Shown: positions 8,322-20,862, counted from the first letter of the stretch. The stretch: 63,136 nt of DNA from Granulicatella balaenopterae (GCF_900111135.1 NZ_FOGF01000008.1:1-63136), one strand, 5' to 3'. Notes: generated by a model from the sequence alone, not told the origin. Translations and numbers: made by a program.

Positions 8322-8708
8322 TTACACACGACGACGTTTTGGAGGACGACATCCATTATGAGGAATTGGTGTTACGTCACGAATTGCAGTAACTTCTAAA
8401 CCTGTAGCTTGTAATGAACGGATTGCTGCTTCACGTCCTGAACCAGGTCCTTTTACAGATACTTCAACAGATTTCATACCATGTTCCATTGATCCTTTTG
8501 CAGCTTGTTCAGCAGCCATTTGAGCTGCGAATGGAGTAGATTTTTTAGAACCTCTGAATCCTAATGAACCAGCAGAAGACCATGAAATTGCATTACCATG
8601 AACGTCTGTAATCATAACAATTGTATTATTAAATGTTGAACGGATGTGAGCTACACCTGTTTCAATATTTTTTTTCACGCGGCGTTTGCGTACAACTTTC
8701 TTTGCCAT
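8322..8708 (-). CDS. rpsK: 30S ribosomal protein S11
   Basis: The 128-residue S11 has the conserved [18 protein letters not shown] region and the basic tail [13 protein letters not shown]. It lies on the platform of the 30S subunit. It is 30 bases after rpsM with RBS AAGGAGG. Confidence 0.98.
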   Translation of the reverse strand: MAKKVVRKRRVKKNIETGVAHIRSTFNNTIVMITDVHGNAISWSSAGSLGFRGSKKSTPFAAQMAAEQAAKGSMEHGMKSVEVSVKGPGSGREAAIRSLQATGLEVTAIRDVTPIPHNGCRPPKRRRV

Positions 8709-8738
8709 GAAGTGTTAACCTCCTTCTTTAATTAATTT

Positions 8739-9104
8739 TTATTTTTTCTTACCTGCAACGGCTTTTGATGGGCCTTTACGAGTACGAGCATTATTTTTTG
8801 TGTTTTGTCCACGAACTGGTAATCCGTGACGGTGACGCATACCACGATAAGAACCGATTTCCATTAAACGTTTAATGTTTAAGTTCTTTTCACGACGTAG
8901 GTCTCCTTCGATTTTTAGTTTATCAACTTCTGCACGAATACGATCTAATTCGTCGTTTGATAATTCACGAACACGAGTATCTTCTGAAACATTAGCTGCT
9001 GCTAAAATTGCTTTAGAAGTTGTCATACCGATTCCGTAGATGTATGTTAATGAAATAACAATACGTTTTTCACGTGGAATATCCACACCTGCAATACGAG
9101 CCAT
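8739..9104 (-). CDS. rpsM: 30S ribosomal protein S13
   Basis: The 121-residue S13 begins [13 protein letters not shown] and carries the conserved [19 protein letters not shown] tail that contacts the P-site tRNA. It has RBS AAGGAGG and lies 25 bases after rpmJ. Confidence 0.98.
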   Translation of the reverse strand: MARIAGVDIPREKRIVISLTYIYGIGMTTSKAILAAANVSEDTRVRELSNDELDRIRAEVDKLKIEGDLRREKNLNIKRLMEIGSYRGMRHRHGLPVRGQNTKNNARTRKGPSKAVAGKKK

Positions 9105-9129
9105 ACTGTGAGTACCTCCTTATAATTTA

Positions 9130-9243
9130 TTATCCTTGACGTTGTTTATGTTTGGGATTTTCGCAAATCACCATAACTTTACCATTGCGTTTAATGACTT
9201 TACATTTTTCGCAAATTGGTTTTACTGAAGCTCTAACTTTCAT
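9130..9243 (-). CDS. rpmJ: 50S ribosomal protein L36
   Basis: A 37-residue ORF starting [15 protein letters not shown]. This is the zinc-ribbon form of L36, with ligands in CEKC, then a single later Cys ([13 protein letters not shown]) and His. The gene order infA-rpmJ-rpsM is standard. Confidence 0.97.
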   Translation of the reverse strand: MKVRASVKPICEKCKVIKRNGKVMVICENPKHKQRQG

Positions 9244-9276
9244 TGTTTTACCTCCTTCTATCATTGACGGAGTACA

Positions 9277-9495
9277 TTATTTGAAGCGATACGTAATTCT
9301 TCCACGAGTTAAGTCATACGGTGATAACTCAACGGTAACTTTATCTCCTGGTAAAATTTTGATGTAATGCATACGGATCTTTCCAGAAACGTGTGCTAAT
9401 ACTTCGTGACCATTTTCAAGTTCTACCTTGAACATAGCATTTGGTAGCGTTTCATTAACAATACCTTCAATTTCAATTACGTCTTCTTTTGCCAT
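9277..9495 (-). CDS. infA: Translation initiation factor IF-1
   Basis: The 72-residue single OB-fold protein has [13 protein letters not shown], then [11 protein letters not shown] and LTRGRITYR. It occupies the ribosomal A site during initiation. The gap of 126 bases before it holds a candidate internal promoter, so infA and the alpha genes can be made independently of adk. Confidence 0.98.
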   Translation of the reverse strand: MAKEDVIEIEGIVNETLPNAMFKVELENGHEVLAHVSGKIRMHYIKILPGDKVTVELSPYDLTRGRITYRFK

Positions 9496-9577
9496 GCTTC
9501 ATCATCCTCCTTACTGAACAATTCGATAGTTGTCCTGTGTCTTTGGTTGACAAAAACTAATGTTATCTAACTGTTTT

Positions 9578-9606
9578 ATTATACCATTTTTATACTAAAA
9601 TGCAAA
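9578..9606 (-). promoter_or_regulatory. Candidate internal promoter before infA
   Basis: On the minus strand an extended -10 (TGGTATAAT; hexamer 9578-9583) lies 17 bases after a modest -35 TTTGCA (9601-9606). About 80 bases of leader would precede infA. Confidence 0.55.
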
Positions 9607-9621
9607 TAAGTTTATCACTTA

Positions 9622-10335
<714 letters not shown>

Positions 10336-10345
10336 CTACTTCGAA

Positions 10346-11644
10346 CTATTCCTCGATAAATCCTTGATATCTACGTTTAACCGTACGACCTTCGATTTGA
10401 CGATTTACTTCAATTGCAACACCAACTACGATAAGTAAGCTAGTACCACCTAACATAATACCACGAGGAAGTGACCATAAAGCAGATGCAATCATTGGTA
10501 AAATCGCAATTAAACCAAGATAGAATGCTCCTACAGTACTTAAACGAAGTAATAATGATGAAATATATTGTTCAGTATCGTTACCCGGACGAACACTTAA
10601 GATATAAGCACCTTGTTTTTGTAAGTTTTCAGCAACTTTTTCTGGATTCACTTGTACGAATGCATAGAAATAAGTAAAGATAATGATTAATAGTGTGAAT
10701 AGACATGCCCCAATAGGTTGAGTCAAGTCAAAAATCATACTAGTAACTTTGAACCAGTGATCTTCACTATGAGTTGCAGACACAAAACCAAGAACTGTAC
10801 TTGGTAATGTCATAAATGAACTTGCAAAAATAACGGGAATAACTCCTGCTGAGTTAATTTTAAGTGGTAAACGTGAAGTTTCATTAGAACCTGTCGCACG
10901 TTTAGAATGTTGGATTGGTAAACGACGTTGTGCTTGTTCAACAAATACAACTAACGCAATTACCAAGATTACTGCAACGATTAAAGCAGCAGTAAATCCT
11001 AAAGCACGATACAAGTCTCCACCTGATTTACCAGCGATATTTTGATTATAGAATGTGAAAATATCAGATGGCATTCTTGCAATAATACCAGCAAAGATTA
11101 AAATTGATACCCCATTACTAATACCTTTAACAGTAATCATGTCTCCTAACCAAGTTAAGAACATGGTACCTGTTGTTAGTACTAAAGCAATCATAATATA
11201 TGTTTGCATACTAGGGTTTGTAATTAATCCAAAATTAGACAAAGCATTAAAGCCAAGCGATACCCCTAATGCTTGGATAAATCCAATAACAATAGTTAAG
11301 TATCTTGTTGCTTGATTTAATTTTCTACGTCCAACTTCACCTTGCTTAGACCATTCAACAAAAGTAGGTAAAATATCCATCTGTAACAATTGAACAACGA
11401 TTGACGCTGTAATATATGGTGAAACACCCATTGAAAAGATTGAATAGCTTGATAAAGCCCCACCACTAAATGTGTTTAAAATGTTGAATAAGCCTTCATT
11501 TGAAAATGCTTGAATGGCAGCTGCATTTACACCAGGTACTGTAATATGAGTACCAATTCTAAAAACGACCAAAATCATCATTGTAAATAATAAACGATCT
11601 CGTACGTCTTTTTCTTGAAATGCATTTTTCATTCGTGTGAACAT
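10346..11644 (-). CDS. secY: Protein translocase subunit SecY
   Basis: The 432-residue channel has about ten transmembrane helices. Family motifs seen are VPGVNAAAIQAF near residue 38, GVSPYITASIVVQLLQMD (plug region and TM2) and the cytosolic loop PIQHSKRATGSNETSRLPLK. It forms the SecYEG pore. Its start codon overlaps the rplO stop by one base, which suggests coupled translation. Confidence 0.98.
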   Translation of the reverse strand: MFTRMKNAFQEKDVRDRLLFTMMILVVFRIGTHITVPGVNAAAIQAFSNEGLFNILNTFSGGALSSYSIFSMGVSPYITASIVVQLLQMDILPTFVEWSKQGEVGRRKLNQATRYLTIVIGFIQALGVSLGFNALSNFGLITNPSMQTYIMIALVLTTGTMFLTWLGDMITVKGISNGVSILIFAGIIARMPSDIFTFYNQNIAGKSGGDLYRALGFTAALIVAVILVIALVVFVEQAQRRLPIQHSKRATGSNETSRLPLKINSAGVIPVIFASSFMTLPSTVLGFVSATHSEDHWFKVTSMIFDLTQPIGACLFTLLIIIFTYFYAFVQVNPEKVAENLQKQGAYILSVRPGNDTEQYISSLLLRLSTVGAFYLGLIAILPMIASALWSLPRGIMLGGTSLLIVVGVAIEVNRQIEGRTVKRRYQGFIEE

Positions 11645-12084
11645 TAGATCACCTCGATTGATCCACCTGCAGCTTCAATAGCTTCTTTTGCTGCTTGTGA
11701 GAATTTATTTGCTTTAACAGTAAGTTTACGTTCTAATTTACCATTTGCTAAAATTTTGATACCGTCTAATTCGTTTTTAACAATACCAGATTCTACTAAT
11801 ACAGCAGCAGTGATTTCTTGTCCATCTTCAAAACGGTTTAATGTTTCTAGATTAACAACTGCATATTCTTTACGGTTAATATTTTGGAAACCGCGTTTTG
11901 GAATACGACGGAATAATGGTGTTTGTCCACCTTCAAATCCTAATCTTACTCCTCCACCTGAACGAGCTTTTTGACCTTTATGTCCACGACCAGATGTTTT
12001 ACCATTTCCTGAACCTTGTCCTCTACCAACACGGTTACGTTCTTTACGTGAACCTACTGATGGTTGTAATTCATGAAGTTTCAT
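11644..12084 (-). CDS. rplO: 50S ribosomal protein L15
   Basis: The 146-residue L15 has the Gly/Arg-rich N-terminal stretch [20 protein letters not shown] and the conserved FRRIPKRGF. It contacts 23S rRNA deep in the 50S subunit. It lies 35 bases after rpmD. Confidence 0.98.
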   Translation of the reverse strand: MKLHELQPSVGSRKERNRVGRGQGSGNGKTSGRGHKGQKARSGGGVRLGFEGGQTPLFRRIPKRGFQNINRKEYAVVNLETLNRFEDGQEITAAVLVESGIVKNELDGIKILANGKLERKLTVKANKFSQAAKEAIEAAGGSIEVI

Positions 12085-12119
12085 GTTTCGGGCACCTCCT
12101 TATAAGTTAAGTTTATCTA

Positions 12120-12299
12120 TTAAACTTCCTCTACATCTACTAAATGGCTAACTGTACGAACCATGCCTTTGATAGCATCGTTTGCAGGTTTTACCACAGT
12201 AGATCTGATTTTTGTTAAGCCTAAAGCTTTAACAGTATCAACTTGATTTTGAGGACGTGCGATTAAGCTACGTTTTAAAGTAATCTTTAATTCTGCCAT
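12120..12299 (-). CDS. rpmD: 50S ribosomal protein L30
   Basis: A 59-residue ORF with [27 protein letters not shown] and the C-terminal RTVSHLVDV. The family usually has 58-60 residues. It lies between rpsE (12 bases upstream) and rplO. Confidence 0.97.
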   Translation of the reverse strand: MAELKITLKRSLIARPQNQVDTVKALGLTKIRSTVVKPANDAIKGMVRTVSHLVDVEEV

Positions 12300-12311
12300 T
12301 TTAAAGTCCTC

Positions 12312-12812
12312 CTATCCTAATAATTCTTCTACAGATTTGCCACGTAATGCAGCAACATCTTCAACACGTTTTAATTGTTTTAATCCTTCGATTGTAGCAC
12401 GAACCATGTTTACTGGTGTGTTAGAACCTAAAGATTTTGAAGTAACGTCGTGGATACCTGCTAATTCAACTACCGCACGTACAGGACCACCTGCAGCAAC
12501 TCCAGAACCGGCTTGAGCTGGTTTCAATAATACGTTACCGCCACAGTAGCGTCCGATTACTTCGTGAGGAATTGTAGAACCACTTGTTGGAACTTCAACC
12601 AAGTTTTTCTTCGCATCTTCAATTGCTTTACGGATTGCTTCTGGAACTTCTTGAGCTTTACCAGTACCAAAACCAACGTGTCCATTACGGTCACCAACCA
12701 CTACTAAAGCAGCGAAACGTAAACGACGTCCACCTTTAACAACTTTAGTTACGCGGTTAATCGCAACAACGCGATCTTCTAACTCTAAGTTTCTTGCATC
12801 AATGTTAACCAT
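12312..12812 (-). CDS. rpsE: 30S ribosomal protein S5
   Basis: The 166-residue S5 has [20 protein letters not shown] at the N terminus (the loop where spectinomycin resistance maps in other species), [16 protein letters not shown], and [18 protein letters not shown]. It takes part in decoding fidelity. RBS AAGGAGG. Confidence 0.98.
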   Translation of the reverse strand: MVNIDARNLELEDRVVAINRVTKVVKGGRRLRFAALVVVGDRNGHVGFGTGKAQEVPEAIRKAIEDAKKNLVEVPTSGSTIPHEVIGRYCGGNVLLKPAQAGSGVAAGGPVRAVVELAGIHDVTSKSLGSNTPVNMVRATIEGLKQLKRVEDVAALRGKSVEELLG

Positions 12813-12833
12813 GTGTTGTGGATCCTCCTTTTC

Positions 12834-13199
12834 CTAAAATTCTAGTCCATTTTCGCGAGCAGCTTCAGCTAAAGCTTTTACACGTCCATGGTATAAGTAT
12901 CCACCACGGTCAAAGACTACCTTTTTAATATTTTTTTCTGTTCCGCGTTCAGCGATTAATTTACCAACAGCTGTAGCTTCTTCAGTTTTTGTTCCGTTTT
13001 CTACGTTTGTATCTAATGTAGAGGCACTTGCTAGCGTCACACCCGCTACGTCATCAATTAATTGAGCGTAGATGTTTTTGTTAGAACGAAAAACGTTCAA
13101 GCGTGGGCACTCAGCAGTACCAGAAATTTTGCGACGTACTCGTGCGTGACGGCTTTGACGCACTTTATTTTTGTCTGGTTTTGTAATCACAATTTTCAC
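12834..13199 (-). CDS. rplR: 50S ribosomal protein L18
   Basis: The 121-residue L18 binds 5S rRNA. It has [30 protein letters not shown] and the C-terminal [16 protein letters not shown]. It lies 21 bases before rpsE. Confidence 0.98.
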   Translation of the reverse strand: MKIVITKPDKNKVRQSRHARVRRKISGTAECPRLNVFRSNKNIYAQLIDDVAGVTLASASTLDTNVENGTKTEEATAVGKLIAERGTEKNIKKVVFDRGGYLYHGRVKALAEAARENGLEF

Positions 13200-13257
13200 C
13201 TCTTCTATCTATTTTTATGCTACTAAGAGCGAGATAAAAGGCAAATAATAGATATTA

Positions 13258-13794
13258 TTATTTACCTGTTTTACCTTCTTTACGACGTACAAATTCATCA
13301 ACATAACGAATTCCTTTACCTTTATAAGGTTCTGGAGGACGAACGCCACGAATGTTAGCTGCTAATTCGCCAACTTTTTGTTTGTCATAACCTTTTACAA
13401 TAATTTTTGTGTTTGATGGTACTTCTACAACCAAGCCTTCTTCTGGTGTGAATTCAACTGGATGTGAGTATCCAACGTTCAATACAAGTTTGTTTCCTTG
13501 TAATTGAGCACGGTAACCTACCCCGATAAGATCCAATTCTTTTTGGAATCCTTCAGTAACTCCAACAACCATGTTGTTGAAAATAGCACGTGTTGTTCCG
13601 TGGATTGTTTTGTTTTCTTTAGAATCATCTGGACGAGCAAACACAACTTCACCTTCGTTTTGAGTTAATGTGATAGCTGGGTTGAATGTGTATGATAATT
13701 CACCTTTAGGACCTTTTACTGTTACAGTATTGTCTTTTAAGTCGATTGTTACTCCTGCTGGAATAACAACTGGTTTATTTCCGATACGGCTCAC
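13258..13794 (-). CDS. rplF: 50S ribosomal protein L6
   Basis: The 178-residue L6 starts [15 protein letters not shown], has [10 protein letters not shown] and ends with the family signature [16 protein letters not shown]. It lies near the factor-binding site of the 50S subunit. RBS AAGGAGG. Confidence 0.98.
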   Translation of the reverse strand: MSRIGNKPVVIPAGVTIDLKDNTVTVKGPKGELSYTFNPAITLTQNEGEVVFARPDDSKENKTIHGTTRAIFNNMVVGVTEGFQKELDLIGVGYRAQLQGNKLVLNVGYSHPVEFTPEEGLVVEVPSNTKIIVKGYDKQKVGELAANIRGVRPPEPYKGKGIRYVDEFVRRKEGKTGK

Positions 13795-13821
13795 TACGGT
13801 GCACCTCCTTGTTTTCTAATA

Positions 13822-14220
13822 TTACCAAACGTATGCTAATACTTCTCCACCTACGTTTTTAGCTCTTGCTTCTTTATCTGTTACAACACCTTCTGATGTT
13901 GAAATGATTGCGATACCTAAGCCATTTAAAACTTTTGGCACTTCGCCAGTTTTTGCATAAACACGTAAACCTGGTTTTGAAATACGTTTCAATCCTGTGA
14001 TTACACGTTCATTATTCTTGCCATATTTCAAGAATACTTTGATTACATTTTGCTTGTCATCTTCTTTTACTGAATAGTCTTTAATAAAACCTTCATTTTT
14101 TAAGATTTCAGCAATTGCCAATTTCATGTTTGATGCTGGGACTTCTAAAGACTCGTGACGTACCATGTTAGCGTTACGAATACGAGTTAAGAAATCTGCG
14201 ATTGGATCTGTCATAACCAT
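13822..14220 (-). CDS. rpsH: 30S ribosomal protein S8
   Basis: The 132-residue S8 starts [18 protein letters not shown] and ends with [15 protein letters not shown] and GGEVLAYVW. It is a central assembly protein of 16S rRNA. An internal ATG two codons later is an alternative start; the longer one matches relatives. Confidence 0.98.
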   Translation of the reverse strand: MVMTDPIADFLTRIRNANMVRHESLEVPASNMKLAIAEILKNEGFIKDYSVKEDDKQNVIKVFLKYGKNNERVITGLKRISKPGLRVYAKTGEVPKVLNGLGIAIISTSEGVVTDKEARAKNVGGEVLAYVW

Positions 14221-14252
14221 TAAGTTGTACCTCCTTTAATCAAGTTTAGTGT

Positions 14253-14438
14253 TTACCAACTTGCTTTCTTCATTCCTGGGATTTGCCCTTTATAGGCAAG
14301 CTCGCGTAAACAAATACGGCAAAGTTTGAATTTACGATATACTGAATGCGGACGACCACAAACTTCACAACGTGTATACTCTTGAGTTGAGAATTTCGCT
14401 GGACGTTTGTTTTTTGCGATCATTGATTTTTTAGCCAA
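14253..14438 (-). CDS. rpsN: 30S ribosomal protein S14, zinc-ribbon (type Z)
   Basis: The 61-residue form carries two CxxC pairs, CEVC and CRIC, that bind one zinc ion, followed by [16 protein letters not shown]. The zinc-free paralogue is encoded at 1417-1686. It lies in the usual place between rplE and rpsH. Confidence 0.98.
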   Translation of the reverse strand: MAKKSMIAKNKRPAKFSTQEYTRCEVCGRPHSVYRKFKLCRICLRELAYKGQIPGMKKASW

Positions 14439-14459
14439 ACTATTTCGCCTCCTATATTT

Positions 14460-14999
14460 TTATTTTTGGAAAGGCATTCCAAGTTGTGTTAATAATTCTT
14501 TAGACTCTTCATCAGAGTTTGCAGTAGTTACGATAACGATATCCATACCACGTACTTTATCTACTTTATCATAGTCGATCTCTGGGAAAATTAATTGTTC
14601 TTTAACTCCTAGAGTGTAGTTTCCACGACCGTCGAATGATTTTTTAGAAATACCACGGAAATCACGTACACGTGGAAGTGACACTGTCACTAATTTATCT
14701 AAGAAATCATACATTTGTTCGCCACGTAAAGTAACTTTAGTACCGATAGGCATACCTTCACGTAAACGGAAACCAGCGATTGATTTTTTAGCAGTTGTAA
14801 TAACTGGTTTTTGACCAGCAATTAATGTTAATTCTTCAACAGCTTTTTCTAAGTTTTTAGCATTTGTTGTTGCATCACCAACACCCATGTTGATAACGAT
14901 TTTTTCAACTTTTGGTACTTCCATAATAGATTTATAGCCAAACTTTTCCATTAATGAAGCTACCACTTCGTTGTTATATTTTTCTTTTAAGCGGTTCAT
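14460..14999 (-). CDS. rplE: 50S ribosomal protein L5
   Basis: The 179-residue L5 has [30 protein letters not shown] and [16 protein letters not shown]. It binds 5S rRNA and contacts the P-site tRNA. It is 25 bases after rplX. Confidence 0.98.
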   Translation of the reverse strand: MNRLKEKYNNEVVASLMEKFGYKSIMEVPKVEKIVINMGVGDATTNAKNLEKAVEELTLIAGQKPVITTAKKSIAGFRLREGMPIGTKVTLRGEQMYDFLDKLVTVSLPRVRDFRGISKKSFDGRGNYTLGVKEQLIFPEIDYDKVDKVRGMDIVIVTTANSDEESKELLTQLGMPFQK

Positions 15000-15024
15000 G
15001 CAGGATGGTCCTCCTTCCTAAAAA

Positions 15025-15336
15025 TTACTTATCTAATTGTTCACCTGTGCGTTTTGACACACGAACTTTTTTGCCATCTACTACTTTGTAGCCTACACGT
15101 GTAGGTTGTCCTGTAGAAGGGTCAATGAACATAACGTTTGAAACATGAATTGGTGCTTCCATTTCTACGATTCCACCTGTTTGGTTCGCTTGAGATGGTT
15201 TTTGATGTTTTTTAACGATGTTTACGCCTTCAACAAGAACGCGGTTTTGTTTTGGAAAGCTTTTTAAAATTACGCCTTCTTTACCTTTGTTTTTACCTGA
15301 GATTACTTTTACTTTATCACCAGTTTTAACGTGCAT
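15025..15336 (-). CDS. rplX: 50S ribosomal protein L24
   Basis: The 103-residue L24 has the KOW motif [16 protein letters not shown] at the N terminus and ends KRTGEQLDK. It is an early 50S assembly initiator near the exit tunnel. Confidence 0.98.
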   Translation of the reverse strand: MHVKTGDKVKVISGKNKGKEGVILKSFPKQNRVLVEGVNIVKKHQKPSQANQTGGIVEMEAPIHVSNVMFIDPSTGQPTRVGYKVVDGKKVRVSKRTGEQLDK

Positions 15337-15367
15337 GTGTTGTACACCTCCTTCGTTTTGAAAAGTT

Positions 15368-15751
<384 letters not shown>

Positions 15752-15782
15752 TCAAGCGTATGGAACATATATTTATTTAATA

Positions 15783-16049
15783 TTAAATAATTACTGCTTC
15801 TTCTACAATTTCAACTAAACGGAAACGTTTTGTTGCTGATAATGGACGAGTTTCCATAATTTTAACAATATCTCCCAATTTAGCTGAGTTATTTTCATCA
15901 TGTGCTTTAAATTTCTTTGTATATTTTACGCGTTTACCGTAAGTTGAGTGACGTTTGTAAGTTTCGATTGCAACTACAATAGTCTTGTCCATCTTATCTG
16001 ATACTACGCGACCTTGATAAACTTTACGTTGGTTACGTTCTTCAGCCAT
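15783..16049 (-). CDS. rpsQ: 30S ribosomal protein S17
   Basis: The 88-residue S17 has the OB-fold motifs [29 protein letters not shown] and [18 protein letters not shown]. It lies 30 bases after rpmC. Confidence 0.98.
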   Translation of the reverse strand: MAEERNQRKVYQGRVVSDKMDKTIVVAIETYKRHSTYGKRVKYTKKFKAHDENNSAKLGDIVKIMETRPLSATKRFRLVEIVEEAVII

Positions 16050-16078
16050 AATTTATCATTGCCTCCTTTGCTGAGTGA

Positions 16079-16285
16079 TTATTTTTGCAATTCTTCTTGA
16101 CGCAATGCAGTCTTGATACGTGCAATTTGTTTACGTACTTCGCGAATGCGAGCAGTATTTTGTAATTGCCCTGTAGCAAGTTGGAATCGTAAGTTGAATA
16201 ATTCTGTTTTAAATTCTTGTTCTTTTTCAACCATTTCAGCAGTGGATAACCCTTTAAGTTCATTTTTAAGTTCATTAACCTTCAT
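16079..16285 (-). CDS. rpmC: 50S ribosomal protein L29
   Basis: I place the start at the ATG at 16285 ([13 protein letters not shown], 68 residues). A longer frame would extend eight residues into rplP and lacks family support. The protein has the coiled helical hairpin with [18 protein letters not shown]. It sits at the tunnel exit near the trigger factor and SRP docking site. It overlaps the rplP end by 11 bases. Confidence 0.95.
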   Translation of the reverse strand: MKVNELKNELKGLSTAEMVEKEQEFKTELFNLRFQLATGQLQNTARIREVRKQIARIKTALRQEELQK

Positions 16286-16709
16286 TCGATTCACCACCAA
16301 TTTCTTCACGTTTCACAAATTTAGTTTTAACTGGCAATTTGTGTGATGCCAAACGAAGTGCTTCACGAGCTACTTCTTCAGATACGCCTGCAATTTCAAA
16401 CATGATTTTACCACGTTTAACTGGTGCTACCCAACCTTCAGGTGCCCCTTTACCAGAACCCATACGAACCCCGATAGCTTTAGCAGTATATGATTTGTGA
16501 GGGAAAATTTTGATCCATACTTTCCCACCACGTTTCATGTAACGAGTCATTGCGATACGAGCTGCTTCGATTTGACGGTTAGTAATCCAGTGAGATGTCA
16601 CTGCTTGTAAACCATATTCGCCGAATGCGATTTCTTTTCCACCTTTAGCTTCTCCGCGCATTTTTCCACGGAATTCACGACGGTGTTTTACACGTTTTGG
16701 TACTAACAT
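16275..16709 (-). CDS. rplP: 50S ribosomal protein L16
   Basis: The 144-residue L16 has [19 protein letters not shown], the [20 protein letters not shown] block and [16 protein letters not shown]. It helps position A-site tRNA. It lies 2 bases after rpsC. Confidence 0.98.
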   Translation of the reverse strand: MLVPKRVKHRREFRGKMRGEAKGGKEIAFGEYGLQAVTSHWITNRQIEAARIAMTRYMKRGGKVWIKIFPHKSYTAKAIGVRMGSGKGAPEGWVAPVKRGKIMFEIAGVSEEVAREALRLASHKLPVKTKFVKREEIGGESNEG

Positions 16710-16711
16710 GA

Positions 16712-17371
16712 TTATTTCCCTCCTTTCACTGATTTATTCTTTCTTGTTGGTAATACTTCATCACGGTAAATCCAAGTTTTAACACCTAGTTTTCCGTAAG
16801 TAGTATCTGCTTCTTCCCAAGCATAGTCGATATCGGCACGTAATGTATGCAATGGAACTGTTCCTTCTGAATAGCTTTCAGAACGAGCAATATCTGCACC
16901 GTTTAAACGACCTGATACCATTGTTTTAATACCTTTAGCTCCTGCACGCATTGTGCGTTGGATAGCTTGTTTTTGTGCACGACGGAAAGCAACACGACGT
17001 TCTAAGTCTCTTGCAATACCTTCTGCAACTAATTTAGCATCTAAATCAGGTTTTTTAATTTCTACAATATTAATGTGTACTTTTTTACCTGTTAATTTAT
17101 TTAAGCTTAAGCGTAATTTATCTACTTCTGATCCGCCTTTACCGATAACCATTCCTGGTTTAGCAGTGTGGATAGAAACATTAACACGATTAGCAGCACG
17201 TTCAATTTCAATTGTTGAAACGCTAGCATCGCTTAATTGTTTACGGATATAATCACGGATTCTTAAATCTTCATGTAAGAAATTTGCGAAATCTTTATCT
17301 GCGTACCATTTAGAATCCCAGTCACGAATGATCCCAACACGCATTCCAATTGGATGAATTTTTTGACCCAC
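16712..17371 (-). CDS. rpsC: 30S ribosomal protein S3
   Basis: The 219-residue S3 starts [20 protein letters not shown]. It has a KH domain with [14 protein letters not shown] and the C-terminal [17 protein letters not shown]. It lines the mRNA entry channel and contributes to helicase activity. It lies 3 bases after rplV. Confidence 0.98.
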   Translation of the reverse strand: MGQKIHPIGMRVGIIRDWDSKWYADKDFANFLHEDLRIRDYIRKQLSDASVSTIEIERAANRVNVSIHTAKPGMVIGKGGSEVDKLRLSLNKLTGKKVHINIVEIKKPDLDAKLVAEGIARDLERRVAFRRAQKQAIQRTMRAGAKGIKTMVSGRLNGADIARSESYSEGTVPLHTLRADIDYAWEEADTTYGKLGVKTWIYRDEVLPTRKNKSVKGGK

Positions 17372-17374
17372 TGA

Positions 17375-17731
17375 TTATCCCTCCTTCTTCTCTGATACCA
17401 CTACAGTGATGTGGCTTGTACGTTTTAAAATTTGTGAAGCTGAACCTTTTGCACGAGGACGGAAACGTTTCATTGTTGGTCCTTCGTTGACATAAGCTTC
17501 GCTTACATATAAGTTTTCTACATCTAAATCGTAATTGTGTTCTGCGTTAGCAATAGCTGACATTAAAACTTTTTCCACGATTGGAGAAGCCGCGCGTGGT
17601 GTGAATTTTAAGATAGAAATTGCATCGCCGATGTTTTTACCTCTAATAAGATCGACTACTAGACGAGCTTTACGAGGTGCAATACGAACTGTTTTTGCAA
17701 ATGCTTTTGCAGACGTAATTTGTTCTGACAT
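17375..17731 (-). CDS. rplV: 50S ribosomal protein L22
   Basis: The 118-residue L22 has [17 protein letters not shown] and the tunnel-lining loop ending in [15 protein letters not shown], then [12 protein letters not shown]. The loop forms part of the exit-tunnel constriction and is a site of macrolide effects in other species. Confidence 0.98.
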   Translation of the reverse strand: MSEQITSAKAFAKTVRIAPRKARLVVDLIRGKNIGDAISILKFTPRAASPIVEKVLMSAIANAEHNYDLDVENLYVSEAYVNEGPTMKRFRPRAKGSASQILKRTSHITVVVSEKKEG

Positions 17732-17748
17732 ATTAAGTCCTCCCCTCG

Positions 17749-18030
17749 TTATTTACGTTTAGTTTTTTTGTCGTCACTTGCGTGACCACGATATGTTCTT
17801 GTTGGTGCGAATTCACCTAATTTGTGTCCAACCATATCTTCTTGAATATAAACTGGAACATGTTTTCTTCCATCGTAAACTGCAATTGTTAACCCAACAA
17901 AGTTAGGGAATACAGTTGAACGACGAGACCATGTTTTAATTACAACTTTTTTCTCGCTACCTTGAGCAGCTTCGACCTTTTTCATTAAATGAGCATCAAT
18001 GAATGGTCCTTTTTTTAAACTACGACCCAT
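17749..18030 (-). CDS. rpsS: 30S ribosomal protein S19
   Basis: The 93-residue S19 starts [19 protein letters not shown], with [16 protein letters not shown] and [17 protein letters not shown]. It sits in the 30S head with S13. Confidence 0.98.
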   Translation of the reverse strand: MGRSLKKGPFIDAHLMKKVEAAQGSEKKVVIKTWSRRSTVFPNFVGLTIAVYDGRKHVPVYIQEDMVGHKLGEFAPTRTYRGHASDDKKTKRK

Positions 18031-18077
18031 GCTGATATCCTCCTTCCAGATTTTAATAGAATCAGATTAATCATTTA

Positions 18078-18908
18078 TTATTTTTTACGACCACGAACAA
18101 TAAGCTTGTTAGAACGAGCTTTTTTCTTACGTGTTTTGTATCCAAGAGTAGGTTTACCCCATGGAGACATTGGTGATGGACGCCCGATAGGAGCTTTACC
18201 TTCACCACCACCGTGTGGGTGATCGTTAGGGTTCATTACTGATCCACGAACTGTTGGACGTTTACGTAACCAACGAGAACGACCAGCTTTACCGATGTTT
18301 ACTAATTCATGTTGTTCGTTACCTACTGAACCGATAGTAGCACGACAAGTTGATAAGATCATACGTACTTCACCTGAGTTCAAACGAACTAAAGTGTATT
18401 TACCTTCTTGACCTAATACTTGTGCACTTGTACCTGCTGAACGAACTAATTGTCCACCTTTACCAGGTTTAGTTTCAATGTTGTGGATAACTGTACCTAC
18501 AGGGATGTTTGCTAATGGTAAAGCATTACCTACTTTAATATCAGCATTAACTCCTGATTCAATACGTTGCCCTACTTTAATACCTTTCGGTGCAATGATA
18601 TAAGCTTTAACTCCGTCAGTATAGTGGATTAAAGCGATATTTGCTGAACGGTTTGGATCGTACTCGATTGCATTTACCACACCTTCAACGTTATCTTTGT
18701 TACGTTTGAAGTCGATAATACGGTAAGCACGTTTGTGTCCGCCACCTTGGTGACGTACAGTAATTTTACCTTGTGAGTTACGACCAGCGTTGTTTTTAGA
18801 AGATTCTAAAAGCGTTTTTTCAGGTTTTGTTTTAGTGATTTCACTAAAATCATAACCAGTCATATTACGACGGCCGTTTGAGGTTGGATTATATTTTTTA
18901 ATCGCCAC
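18078..18908 (-). CDS. rplB: 50S ribosomal protein L2
   Basis: The 276-residue L2 has [20 protein letters not shown], the SH3-like middle domain, and the signature [19 protein letters not shown]. The catalytically relevant His lies in [17 protein letters not shown]. It supports peptidyl transfer and subunit joining. Confidence 0.98.
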   Translation of the reverse strand: MAIKKYNPTSNGRRNMTGYDFSEITKTKPEKTLLESSKNNAGRNSQGKITVRHQGGGHKRAYRIIDFKRNKDNVEGVVNAIEYDPNRSANIALIHYTDGVKAYIIAPKGIKVGQRIESGVNADIKVGNALPLANIPVGTVIHNIETKPGKGGQLVRSAGTSAQVLGQEGKYTLVRLNSGEVRMILSTCRATIGSVGNEQHELVNIGKAGRSRWLRKRPTVRGSVMNPNDHPHGGGEGKAPIGRPSPMSPWGKPTLGYKTRKKKARSNKLIVRGRKK

Positions 18909-18952
18909 GTGTTTTCCCTCCTATTGTTATAGTAGTTTTTCTCTTAAAAGAA

Positions 18953-19243
18953 TTAAGCTTCTTCTGAGAATAATTGAATATCTTTTGAAGATTCTGTTAA
19001 CTTCACGATTGCTTTACGGCGTTTGTTAGTGTAACCAGCATAGCGGCCAACACGTTTTAACTTAGCACGTACATTTAAAATGTTTACTTTTTCAACTTTA
19101 ACGTCGAAAATTTCTTCGATAGCTTGTCTTACTTGTGTTTTGTTCGCACGAACATCTACTTCGAAAGTGTATTTCTTTTCGTCAACAGCAAGCATTGAAG
19201 CTTCAGTAATGATAGGGCGTTTAATTACGTCTCTTGCATCCAT
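18953..19243 (-). CDS. rplW: 50S ribosomal protein L23
   Basis: The 96-residue L23 has [32 protein letters not shown] and [19 protein letters not shown]. It is the docking site for trigger factor and SRP at the tunnel exit. Its start overlaps the rplD stop by one base. Confidence 0.98.
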   Translation of the reverse strand: MDARDVIKRPIITEASMLAVDEKKYTFEVDVRANKTQVRQAIEEIFDVKVEKVNILNVRAKLKRVGRYAGYTNKRRKAIVKLTESSKDIQLFSEEA

Positions 19244-19866
19244 TATTGAAGTCCCTCCTCTACTTTAGAAAGAGCAGCTTGTGTTAAGATTAATTTATCG
19301 TTGTTTACAACGTCTAAAACAGTAACGTTTGTTTCATCAACAATTGTTACGTTTGGTAAGTTACGTCCAGCTAATGCTGCAAAGTCGTTAGATGATTCTA
19401 CAACCACTAATACTTTTGTATCAACGTTAAGGTTACTTAACATTTGTGCAAATTCTTTTGTTTTTGGTGCATCAAATTGTAATGCGTCTACAACAAATAA
19501 TTTGTTGTCTAATACTTTTTGTGATAATACAGATTTAATCGCTAAGCGACGAACCTTTTTAGGTAATTTATAGCTATATGAACGAGGTGTTGGTCCGAAT
19601 ACAATACCTCCGCCACGCCATTGTGGTGAACGAATTGATCCTTGACGTGCACGACCAGTTCCTTTTTGACGCCATGGTTTGCGTCCTCCGCCGCTTACTG
19701 CGCTACGGTTTTTAACTGCGTGAGTTCCTTGTCTTAATGAAGCACGTTGCATGATGATTGCATCAAATACTACGCTTTCGTTTGGTTCAATACCAAAAAT
19801 CCCATCGTTTAATTCGATTTCGCCATTTTGCGTACCGTCTTGTTTAAATAAAGTAACTTTAGTCAT
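19243..19866 (-). CDS. rplD: 50S ribosomal protein L4
   Basis: The 207-residue L4 has the conserved loop [20 protein letters not shown] then [19 protein letters not shown], which reaches into the exit tunnel. In Escherichia coli L4 also represses its own operon through the S10 leader; whether it does so here is unknown, but the leader is structured. Confidence 0.98.
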   Translation of the reverse strand: MTKVTLFKQDGTQNGEIELNDGIFGIEPNESVVFDAIIMQRASLRQGTHAVKNRSAVSGGGRKPWRQKGTGRARQGSIRSPQWRGGGIVFGPTPRSYSYKLPKKVRRLAIKSVLSQKVLDNKLFVVDALQFDAPKTKEFAQMLSNLNVDTKVLVVVESSNDFAALAGRNLPNVTIVDETNVTVLDVVNNDKLILTQAALSKVEEGLQ

Positions 19867-19893
19867 TCTCTCGTTCCTCCTCTCTTACAATAA

Positions 19894-20532
19894 TTATTTG
19901 TTTTCTGCTTTAATAGCAGTTTTGATTTCTACTAATGATTTTTTAGAACCTGGAACATTACCTTTAATTAAGATAACATTACGTTCTGCATCAACCTTAA
20001 CGATTTCAAGGTTTTGGATAGTAATTCTATTTCCACCCATTTGACCTGGTAAAGCTTTACCTTTGAATACGCGTGATGGTGATGATGCTCCACCCATTGA
20101 ACCTGGGCGACGGTGGTAACGAGATCCGTGAGCCATTGGTCCACGTGATTGTCCATGACGCTTGATAGCACCTTGGAAACCTTTCCCTTTAGATGTACCA
20201 GTTACGTCAACAACGTCTCCTGCTTGGAATACGTCTACTGTTAATTCTTGTCCTACTGTGTACTCGCTAAGCTCTACATTGTTGATTTCACGAATGAAGC
20301 GCTTAGGAGTAGCATTTGCTTTTGCTACATGACCTTTAGCAGGTTTGTTTGATAATACTTCACGGATATCTTCGAAACCTAATTGAACAGCTTCATATCC
20401 ATCGTTTTCCATTGTTTTTAATTGTAATACAACGTTAGGTTGTACTTCAACAACAGTTACAGGTACTAATTCTCCTGATTCTGTAAAGTATTGAGTCATT
20501 CCTACTTTTTTACCTAAGATTCCTTTTGTCAT
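19894..20532 (-). CDS. rplC: 50S ribosomal protein L3
   Basis: The 212-residue L3 starts [18 protein letters not shown] and has the W-finger region and signature [21 protein letters not shown]. It extends to the peptidyl transferase centre. Confidence 0.98.
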   Translation of the reverse strand: MTKGILGKKVGMTQYFTESGELVPVTVVEVQPNVVLQLKTMENDGYEAVQLGFEDIREVLSNKPAKGHVAKANATPKRFIREINNVELSEYTVGQELTVDVFQAGDVVDVTGTSKGKGFQGAIKRHGQSRGPMAHGSRYHRRPGSMGGASSPSRVFKGKALPGQMGGNRITIQNLEIVKVDAERNVILIKGNVPGSKKSLVEIKTAIKAENK

Positions 20533-20553
20533 GGTTACACCTCCATTTTATTA

Positions 20554-20862
20554 TTATAGTTTGATTTCGATGTCAACGCCACTTGGTAAATCAAGTTTCA
20601 TTAATGCGTCAACAGTTTTTGGTGTTGGGCTTACAATATCAATTAAACGTTTGTGAGTACGCATCTCGAATTGTTCACGAGAATCTTTGTACTTGTGAGT
20701 CGCACGAATAACTGTGTAAACTGATCTTTCTGTTGGCAATGGAATTGGTCCAGCTACGCTAGCTCCAGTTCTTTTTGCAGTTTCTACGATTTTTTCCGCT
20801 GATTGGTCAAGCGCACGGTGTTCGTAAGCTTTTAAACGGATACGGATTTTTTGTTTTGCCAT
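20554..20862 (-). CDS. rpsJ: 30S ribosomal protein S10
   Basis: I place the start at the ATG at 20862 ([20 protein letters not shown], 102 residues), behind the RBS GAAGGAGG. A longer frame reaching 20961 lies in the RNA leader and has no family support. Besides its 30S role, S10 (NusE) joins NusB in antitermination. It is the first gene of the S10-spc-alpha super-operon. Confidence 0.98.
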   Translation of the reverse strand: MAKQKIRIRLKAYEHRALDQSAEKIVETAKRTGASVAGPIPLPTERSVYTVIRATHKYKDSREQFEMRTHKRLIDIVSPTPKTVDALMKLDLPSGVDIEIKL